Shown piece after piece: positions 7,371-12,062 of a DNA stretch of 12,062 bases. The notes beneath the pieces were generated by a model. The model made no database searches, was not told where the DNA came from, and was given only the letters and a program-made list of their open reading frames with translations. Source of the stretch: Betaproteobacteria bacterium (GTDB lineage: Bacteria > Pseudomonadota > Gammaproteobacteria > Burkholderiales > Usitatibacteraceae). The first letter of the stretch is position 1. Every line of letters begins with the position of its first letter. The DNA lies in contig JANYFH010000023.1 of assembly GCA_025362705.1 (NCBI GenBank), positions 1 to 12,062 on the forward strand, given 5' to 3'. A program made the position numbers and the translations under genes.

Positions 7371-8024
7371 ATGAAGAGTTCCCTAATCGTGAACACGGCC
7401 AATATGGCAAAAATTTATGTGGCGATCGCCGTGTTGGCAGCCAGCGCTGCTTATGCCAGTGATGCCCCAGTCCTCACGGATTCGTCAGGTAACCCAGTTC
7501 GCGACGCCTCCGGCGCTTGTGTACTAACTAGCGGCATAATGCATCCGGACTGCACCACCAAGAAAGCTGAACCCGCAAAGCCAGCAGCACCAGCAGCGCC
7601 AGCAGCACCAGCAGCACCCGCAGCGCCAACCGCGCCTGCTCCTGCAGCCGCTGCACCGTCTTCAGTCAAGCAGGCGATCACGATCCAGGCTGAAGCTCTG
7701 TTTGATTTCGATAAGTCGGTCTTGAAGCCAGCCGGCAAGCAATCGATCGACGAAGCTGTCGCCAAGATGCAAAAAGTTGATGTTGAAATGGTCATTGCAA
7801 CCGGCCATACCGACTCCATCGGCACTGATGCTTACAATCAGAAACTCTCCGAGCGCCGCGCGACGACGGTTAAAGAGTACATGGTCGCTAAGGGCATTCC
7901 CGCTGCAAAGATCACTACGCTCGGCAAGGGTGAAACCCAGCCGGTCGCTACCAACAAAACTAAAGAAGGCCGCGCAAAAAATCGCCGTGTCGATATCGAG
8001 TTCAAAGGCGTGTCGCAAAAGTAA
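7371..8024 (+). CDS. OmpA-family peptidoglycan-binding protein, short form without beta-barrel
   Basis: A 217-residue exported protein. Residues 1-29 look like a Sec signal peptide with a hydrophobic core (IYVAIAVLAASAAYA) and likely cleavage after AYA. There is no lipobox cysteine. A short segment (30-65) carries two cysteines, C50 and C61. Residues 69-97 form a Pro-Ala-rich linker, and 102-212 form the OmpA C-terminal domain with FDFDKSVLKP (111-120) and GHTDSIGTDAYNQKLSERRA (145-164). D148 and R163 stand 15 residues apart, as in the pair that binds diaminopimelate in OmpA proteins. The N-terminal 8-stranded barrel of classical OmpA is absent, so the protein probably sits in the periplasm holding peptidoglycan rather than forming a pore. 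Betaproteobacteria often have such a gene beside gyrA. It has its own promoter candidate and terminator, so it is probably monocistronic. Confidence 0.9.
   Translation: MKSSLIVNTANMAKIYVAIAVLAASAAYASDAPVLTDSSGNPVRDASGACVLTSGIMHPDCTTKKAEPAKPAAPAAPAAPAAPAAPTAPAPAAAAPSSVKQAITIQAEALFDFDKSVLKPAGKQSIDEAVAKMQKVDVEMVIATGHTDSIGTDAYNQKLSERRATTVKEYMVAKGIPAAKITTLGKGETQPVATNKTKEGRAKNRRVDIEFKGVSQK
7581..7625 (+). repeat. Tandem Pro-Ala-Ala codon repeat
   Basis: Five consecutive 9-base units of the form CCA-GCA-GCN encode PAA five times inside the OmpA-like linker, with slight third-position variation, then decay into a less regular Pro/Ala stretch up to about 7661. In-frame 9-base slippage would change linker length without breaking the gene. 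Confidence 0.8.
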
Positions 8025-8041
8025 GCGCCTTGTTGTTTCGC

Positions 8042-8069
8042 AAAAGCCCCGCTTCGTGCGGGGCTTTTT
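8042..8069 (+). terminator. Intrinsic terminator after the OmpA-like gene
   Basis: A perfect 11-base stem (AAAAGCCCCGC against GCGGGGCTTTT) encloses the 5-base loop TTCGT. The right arm runs into a T tract, giving five T in a row at 8065-8069. It begins 17 bases after the stop codon. The leading A tract makes it potentially active on the other strand too, but no gene ends from the right here. Confidence 0.92.
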
Positions 8070-8105
8070 GTTTGTAGACTACGGAATTGCCCGATTGAAA
8101 TAGAA

Positions 8106-9425
8106 ATGACTACGACCCAAATTATTTCGCCGCGATGGCTCGTCCCCGTTGAACCAAAGGGAACAGTGCTGCAAAACCATTCGCTCGTCGTCGACCACGG
8201 GAGAATTCTGGCAATCCTGCCGGTCGATGTTGCGCGGGGACGCTTCACCGGCGTGCCAGAGATGGTTTTACCGCATCACGTGTTAATCCCGGGGCTCATC
8301 AATCTCCACAGCCACGCCGCCATGACACTCATGCGCGGATTGGCTGACGATACGCCACTGATGACGTGGCTCAATGAGCATATCTGGCCTGCCGAGGTAA
8401 AGCATCTCTCGGAAACGTATGTATTTGACGGCACCGAGCTGGCAACGGCAGAAATGATTCGCTCTGGCACGACCTGTTTCGCTGACATGTATTTCTATCA
8501 CGACATCGCCGCAAGAGCCGCGCTGAAATCGGGCATGCGTGCAGCACTTGGCGGCGCAATTCTTGAATTTCCCACGCCTTACGCAGCCAATGCGGAAGTC
8601 TATATCGAGAAGTGCCTGGCGCCTCGCGACGAGTTCGCCAATGAATCGCGCTTGAAGCTGATGCTGGCGCCGCACGCGCCCTACACGGTCAGCGATAAAA
8701 CCTTCGCAAGAATATTTACCATCGCTGCCGAAGCAGACTACCCGGTCATGATGCACATCCACGAAACGCTGGACGAAATTACTCAGAGCGAAAAGGAATA
8801 CGGCTGCCGTCCGATTGCACGACTGGAACGGCTGGGTATCCTTGGCCCCAATCTTATTGCAGTGCATTGCGTACATTTGTCGCCGCCGGAAATCGAGCTT
8901 TACGCGAAGCTCGGTGTGCATGTCGCACATTGCCCTGCCTCGAATTTGAAACTCGCCAGCGGCATCGCGCCAGTCAGGGCGATGTTACAGGCCGGCATCA
9001 ATGTCGGCATCGGCACGGATGGTGCGGCAAGCAACAATCGCCTCGACATGCTCGGTGAAACACGGCTCGCTTCGCTACTACAAAAGGGCACGACCGGCGA
9101 CGCCGCCGCGCTGCCTGCTCATCAAAAGCTTGAAATGGCGACCCTCAATGCGGCAAAAGCGCTTGGCTGGCAGGACGAAATCGGCTCGCTGATTCCGGGC
9201 AAGGCCGCAGACATGACCGCCATAGACTTATCATCGATTGAAACGCAGCCAGTCTATGATCCGGTTTCGCATATTTTTCACGCAGCGGGTCGCGAAAACG
9301 TGAGTCACGTCTGGGTAAATGGGGAACTGTTGCTTGATAATCGCGTTCTTACCCGGCAGGATTTAAACGAATTGAAAATGAAAGCAGCCATGTGGCAGCA
9401 GCGATTTGCGAGTAAAGCGGCATGA
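8106..9425 (+). CDS. mtaD: 5-methylthioadenosine/S-adenosylhomocysteine deaminase (TRZ/ATZ amidohydrolase)
   Basis: A 439-residue metal-dependent amidohydrolase. Metal ligands are H68 and H70 (INLHSH), H217 in MMHIHE and D305 in GTDGAASN. E220, three residues after H217, and H190 in APHAPY match the substrate and proton-shuttling positions of characterised MTA/SAH deaminases such as the Thermotoga enzyme. It is expected to deaminate methylthioadenosine and S-adenosylhomocysteine to the inosyl forms in the cytoplasm; related family members act on other aminopurines or guanine, so substrate is inferred. The product overlaps ubiG by 4 bases (ATGA), linking an SAH-consuming enzyme with an SAH-producing methyltransferase. 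The start at 8106 lies 36 bases after the terminator with only a weak A-rich ribosome site, and no clear promoter is visible in that gap. Confidence 0.9.
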   Translation: MTTTQIISPRWLVPVEPKGTVLQNHSLVVDHGRILAILPVDVARGRFTGVPEMVLPHHVLIPGLINLHSHAAMTLMRGLADDTPLMTWLNEHIWPAEVKHLSETYVFDGTELATAEMIRSGTTCFADMYFYHDIAARAALKSGMRAALGGAILEFPTPYAANAEVYIEKCLAPRDEFANESRLKLMLAPHAPYTVSDKTFARIFTIAAEADYPVMMHIHETLDEITQSEKEYGCRPIARLERLGILGPNLIAVHCVHLSPPEIELYAKLGVHVAHCPASNLKLASGIAPVRAMLQAGINVGIGTDGAASNNRLDMLGETRLASLLQKGTTGDAAALPAHQKLEMATLNAAKALGWQDEIGSLIPGKAADMTAIDLSSIETQPVYDPVSHIFHAAGRENVSHVWVNGELLLDNRVLTRQDLNELKMKAAMWQQRFASKAA

Positions 9426-10141
9426 GCACAGCCGCCGAAGCCAGCAGCAACGTCGACCCGGCAGAACTCGCCAAATTTGGCGCGCTCGCCGCACGCTGGT
9501 GGGATCCGCACAGCGAATTCAAGCCGCTGCATGAAATCAATCCGCTGCGCCTCAACTGGATCGACAAGCACATTGGCCTCGCCGGCAAACGGGTAATCGA
9601 CATCGGCTGCGGAGGCGGCATTCTTGCCGAGAGCATGGCAGCACGTGGTGCCGATGTTACGGGTATCGACTTATCGGAGAAGCCGCTGAAGGTCGCGCAA
9701 CTGCATCTGCTCGAAAGTGGGCACAGAGTTGATTACCGTTTGATCTCTGCCGAAGAAATTGCGCAACAGCAACCAGGCACTTTTGATTGCGTCACCTGCA
9801 TGGAAATGCTTGAGCATGTTCCCGAACCACCTTCGACCGTGCGTGCTGCAGCCGCGCTTGCCAAGCCAGGAGGCTGGGTGTTTTTTTCCACCTTGAACCG
9901 CAACCCGAAATCGTTTCTCCTGGCAATCGTCGGTGCTGAATACGTGCTGAACCTGCTGCCAAAGGGTACGCACGAATATCGCCGCTTCATCACACCGGCC
10001 GAGCTCGCTGCGATGGCGCGCGATGCCGGCCTCACCGTCACCGAATTCACCGGAATGACCTACAATCCGTTCAGTAAAATCTATGCCCTCAACAATGATG
10101 TGAGCGTAAATTACATTGTGGCGTGCCGTAAACCGGCCTGA
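9422..10141 (+). CDS. ubiG: Ubiquinone biosynthesis O-methyltransferase
   Basis: A 239-residue class I SAM-dependent methyltransferase that performs both O-methylations in ubiquinone synthesis (2-polyprenyl-6-hydroxyphenol and 3-demethylubiquinol). The sequence shows the UbiG-type N-terminus KFGALAARWWDPHSEFKPLH (18-37), the SAM-binding motif VIDIGCGGGILAE (58-70), GIDLSEKPL (81-89), and CMEMLEHVPEP (126-136). The insert at about 163-192 (from KSFLLAIVGAEY to YRRFITP) corresponds to the segment through which E. coli UbiG contacts membrane lipid. Length and start fit the family. The ATG overlaps the mtaD stop and no strong Shine-Dalgarno is present, so coupling to mtaD is likely. The next gene is 10 bases away. 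Confidence 0.97.
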   Translation: MSTAAEASSNVDPAELAKFGALAARWWDPHSEFKPLHEINPLRLNWIDKHIGLAGKRVIDIGCGGGILAESMAARGADVTGIDLSEKPLKVAQLHLLESGHRVDYRLISAEEIAQQQPGTFDCVTCMEMLEHVPEPPSTVRAAAALAKPGGWVFFSTLNRNPKSFLLAIVGAEYVLNLLPKGTHEYRRFITPAELAAMARDAGLTVTEFTGMTYNPFSKIYALNNDVSVNYIVACRKPA

Positions 10142-10151
10142 AAAATATCCA

Positions 10152-11357
10152 ATGAGCATAAACCGCCGACATTTTCTGTCCCTTGCGTCCAGTGCGCCAC
10201 TGCTGGGGCTGCCCTGGGTGACCGGCCTGCAAGCAAGCACTGGTGAGGCTCTCCAGCCATCGCCTCTATTGGTACTGGTGTATTTGAAGGGTGGCAACGA
10301 TGCCTACAATACTTTCGTGCCGCTCAATGACACGCACTATCGCAAGCTGCGACCAACTATTGCGATCCCACGCGATCAGCTTATTCCGTTTTCTTCTACG
10401 CACGGATTCAATCCGGCATTGAAATCGCTGCTGCCGCTATGGGAAAACAAGGAAATGGCGCTGCTGCAAGGCATAGGCCAGCAGGCAGTAACGAACCAGC
10501 ACTATCGCGATCTTGAAATGCAGTTTACCGGCGCGAGCCCCGACCAATACTATGTTGATGGCTGGATCACCCGTGCTGTTATGGCAAATGCGGGGAAAGC
10601 CAACAACCGCAGCCTGGATAAACCCGCGCTCGATGCACTCGCGTTCGGCGACCTGGATATTCGTGAAGCCGATCCGATGGGCCCGTTTCGCGGCAACAAA
10701 ATTCGCGTTATCAACATGCAGCATCCATCGGAATGGCTCATTGCGCAAAAAGTTGGCGGCACACAGCATCTTGAAAGCACTTCCGCGCGCGCGCTGGCGG
10801 ACACCTATGCGCAACCGCAACGCGTAACGCTGCAAACACCCTTCCCTGCAAATGAATTCGGCGATGCATTAAAAGCGACTGCCCAGCTTGCCGCTGCCGG
10901 CATGGCACCACCTGTCGTGCACATCAGCCTTACCGCTGCCAATGATGATCAACACCACGCCTTTGATACGCATTGGGACCAGCAAAAATATCACGCCTCT
11001 ACACTCATCAAGCTCGCCGAAGGTCTCAACGCATTCCGCAACGCCATGCGCGAAATCGGTCAATGGGACAACACGCTGTTGGCAACTTACGATGAATTCG
11101 GACGTTCCCCGAAAGAAAATGGGGACCGTGGCACCCATCACGGCTGGGGCTCGACACAAATGGTTCTCGGTGGGAAAGTAAAGGGTGGCCTGCTCGGTCA
11201 GCCGATGCCGGTTATCGATGTATTCTCCATTGACGGTCCACCCCCGGTAATCGACTATCGCGAGCTGTACACCACGATCATCGAACAATGGTGGCGCGGC
11301 AGCGCACACGGCGTGTTTGACCGCAGCTTCAAGAGCCTTGAACTGCTGCGCGCCTAG
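10152..11357 (+). CDS. Tat-exported DUF1501 family protein
   Basis: A 401-residue protein of unknown function in the DUF1501 family, which is related to the alkaline phosphatase/sulfatase fold. The N-terminus NRRHFLSL (4-11) is a twin-arginine signal followed by a hydrophobic stretch, with likely cleavage near LQA (26-28), so it should be exported folded to the periplasm. Family motifs are LKGGNDAYNTFVPL (45-58), NQHYRDLEMQ (115-124), DTHWDQQ (272-278) and YDEFGRSPKENG (313-324) followed by GTHHGWG (327-333). These His/Asp-rich motifs look like a metal site. Many relatives have GTDHG where this one has GTHHG. The ATG at 10152 was chosen because it sets the Tat motif at the N-terminus; no strong Shine-Dalgarno is seen. 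DUF1501 genes are commonly paired with a DUF1800 gene, which is absent here. It appears co-transcribed with ubiG. Confidence 0.88.
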   Translation: MSINRRHFLSLASSAPLLGLPWVTGLQASTGEALQPSPLLVLVYLKGGNDAYNTFVPLNDTHYRKLRPTIAIPRDQLIPFSSTHGFNPALKSLLPLWENKEMALLQGIGQQAVTNQHYRDLEMQFTGASPDQYYVDGWITRAVMANAGKANNRSLDKPALDALAFGDLDIREADPMGPFRGNKIRVINMQHPSEWLIAQKVGGTQHLESTSARALADTYAQPQRVTLQTPFPANEFGDALKATAQLAAAGMAPPVVHISLTAANDDQHHAFDTHWDQQKYHASTLIKLAEGLNAFRNAMREIGQWDNTLLATYDEFGRSPKENGDRGTHHGWGSTQMVLGGKVKGGLLGQPMPVIDVFSIDGPPPVIDYRELYTTIIEQWWRGSAHGVFDRSFKSLELLRA

Positions 11358-11411
11358 CAGAAGAAAACACAGTTTTTTGCGGTATTCGGCGATCGCATTC
11401 AACAATAAAGT

Positions 11412-11444
11412 TTGGCGACAGATCGATACAAATTGCGACGCCAA
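11412..11444. repeat. Inverted repeat before the response regulator gene
   Basis: TTGGCG (11412-11417) and CGCCAA (11439-11444) are perfect 6-base inverted arms separated by 21 bases, in the 132-base gap upstream of the response regulator. It could be an operator, for example for autoregulation, but no matching promoter pair could be fitted confidently around it. Chance occurrence is possible. Confidence 0.25.
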
Positions 11445-11480
11445 TGCAAGTATGCTGCACATATCGCAAAAACAGTGCCT

Positions 11481-11485
11481 GAGGA
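11481..11485 (+). promoter_or_regulatory. Shine-Dalgarno that selects the GTG start of the response regulator
   Basis: GAGGA lies 4 bases before the GTG at 11490 and supports that start over another in-frame GTG at 11475, which has no ribosome site. Confidence 0.6.
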
Positions 11486-11489
11486 TTCC

Positions 11490-12062
11490 GTGCGAACCGC
11501 AACCCACGCTACAACCAGCGAGCAAACAACCGACACCCTATTAAATGCCGGTGAGCAACCGTTTCGCGTCCTTATCATCGAGGACGACATCGAGCTTGCA
11601 CGTTTGACAGCTGAATATCTTCAAAAGCGCGGCCTGCTCGTCGACATCGAGCACAGTGGTGAACGCGCTTTGGCGCGCATTGCCCGCGAAAAACCGCAAT
11701 TGCTTGTGCTCGACATCATGCTGCCGGGAATGGATGGTTTCGAAATCTGCCGCACGCTGCGCTCGCAAGGTTCGGATGTACCGATCATCATGCTTACCGC
11801 ACGTGACGAGGATATTGACCAGGTGCTGGGGCTCGAAATGGGTGCCGATGACTACCTCGCCAAACCAGTGCAGCCCCGCGTATTGCTGGCGCATATCAAA
11901 GCGATATTGAGGCGTTCTGCGACGCTTGAAAAACACAACAGCGATGCTTCCAACCTGCAGTTCGGCAAATTGCGCATCAGTAAAAATTCGCGCGATGTGA
12001 AGATCGGTGCCGATGGCATCGATCTTACAACCGCCGAGTTTGATCTGCTGTGGCTGCTCGCG
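11490..12062 (+). CDS. OmpR-family response regulator, RstA-like, cut by the window end
   Basis: 191 codons are present; the gene continues past the window. After a 25-residue polar, threonine-rich N-terminal extension, the receiver domain begins FRVLIIEDD (25-33). The phosphorylated aspartate is D75 in VLDIMLPGMDG. T103 (MLTAR) and K125 (YLAKP) complete the active site. The stretch LEMGADDYLAKP (115-126) with the following alpha5 region resembles RstA. A winged-helix DNA-binding domain begins near residue 150 and is only partly present (LTTAEFDLL visible). It should be a phosphorylation-controlled transcription factor; a sensor kinase gene probably follows outside the window. The GTG start is chosen for its Shine-Dalgarno. 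No ATG lies in frame between it and the receiver domain. The gap after the DUF1501 gene is 132 bases without a clear terminator. Confidence 0.9.
   Translation, partial: MRTATHATTSEQTTDTLLNAGEQPFRVLIIEDDIELARLTAEYLQKRGLLVDIEHSGERALARIAREKPQLLVLDIMLPGMDGFEICRTLRSQGSDVPIIMLTARDEDIDQVLGLEMGADDYLAKPVQPRVLLAHIKAILRRSATLEKHNSDASNLQFGKLRISKNSRDVKIGADGIDLTTAEFDLLWLLA

Noticed and set aside
6970..7410. Open frame of 146 codons on the minus strand covering the whole gyrA upstream region
   Set aside because: It overlaps both promoter candidates and the signal-peptide codons of the rightward gene, has no recognisable motifs and runs into the start of gyrA in another frame. It looks like chance openness.
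8283..8930. Open frame of 215 codons on the minus strand
   Set aside because: It lies antisense to mtaD across its metal-binding motifs and shows no family features.
9671..10297. Open frame of 208 codons on the minus strand
   Set aside because: It lies antisense to ubiG and the start of the DUF1501 gene and shows no recognisable domain.
11343..11380. Possible terminator after the DUF1501 gene (CTGCT/AGCAG arms and a T-run)
   Set aside because: The stem is only 5 bases, its left arm is inside the coding region, and the T-run begins more than 10 bases after the right arm.
11389..11396. GCGATCGC palindrome, like the cyanobacterial HIP1 octamer
   Set aside because: Only one copy was noticed in a non-cyanobacterial context; a chance 8-base palindrome is expected at this composition.
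10869..11525. Open frame of 218 codons on the minus strand reaching into the gap before the response regulator
   Set aside because: Most of it is antisense to the conserved C-terminal half of the DUF1501 protein, and it overlaps the response regulator start. No start signal or motif was seen.

Overview
The window is a chromosomal housekeeping region of a Gram-negative proteobacterium, most likely a betaproteobacterium. The evidence is the block gyrA-serC-pheA-hisC-tyrA-aroA, a divergent short OmpA-family protein of betaproteobacterial style, and a ubiquinone gene (ubiG). A gammaproteobacterium is not excluded, because pseudomonads keep nearly the same gene order. Base composition and codon use look even from end to end. 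I see no insertion sequence, tRNA, rRNA, CRISPR array, prophage or integrase.

Left part (1-6977, minus strand). The reading order is gyrA, serC, pheA, hisC, tyrA, aroA, with aroA represented only by its first 16 codons at the window edge. Gaps are short (60 to 81 bases) and two junctions overlap: gyrA/serC share ATGA and tyrA/aroA share TGATG. Apart from gyrA and serC, the products run from the shikimate pathway to phenylalanine and tyrosine: AroA makes the precursor of chorismate, PheA makes prephenate and phenylpyruvate, TyrA makes 4-hydroxyphenylpyruvate, and the HisC-type aminotransferase can transaminate histidinol phosphate and probably the aromatic keto acids. SerC supplies serine and pyridoxal phosphate precursors. 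GyrA is the gyrase subunit at the head of the operon.

Centre (6978-7370). A divergent intergenic region of 393 bases separates gyrA from the rightward genes. It holds a good candidate promoter for the OmpA-like gene, a weaker candidate promoter for gyrA, and inverted repeats that would lie in a long gyrA leader RNA.

Right part (7371-12062, plus strand). A secreted OmpA-C-domain protein with a Pro-Ala linker is closed by a clear intrinsic terminator. A tightly packed unit follows: mtaD (deaminase of methylthioadenosine/S-adenosylhomocysteine), ubiG (SAM-dependent O-methyltransferase of ubiquinone synthesis, overlapping mtaD by 4 bases), and a Tat-exported DUF1501 protein 10 bases after ubiG. 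The last gene is a GTG-started OmpR/RstA-like response regulator that runs off the window.

Most of the window is ordinary and well conserved. The most unusual point is the DUF1501 gene directly after ubiG, where a HAD phosphatase (gph/mupP) is the usual neighbour and where no DUF1800 partner gene is present. I found no convincing undescribed system.
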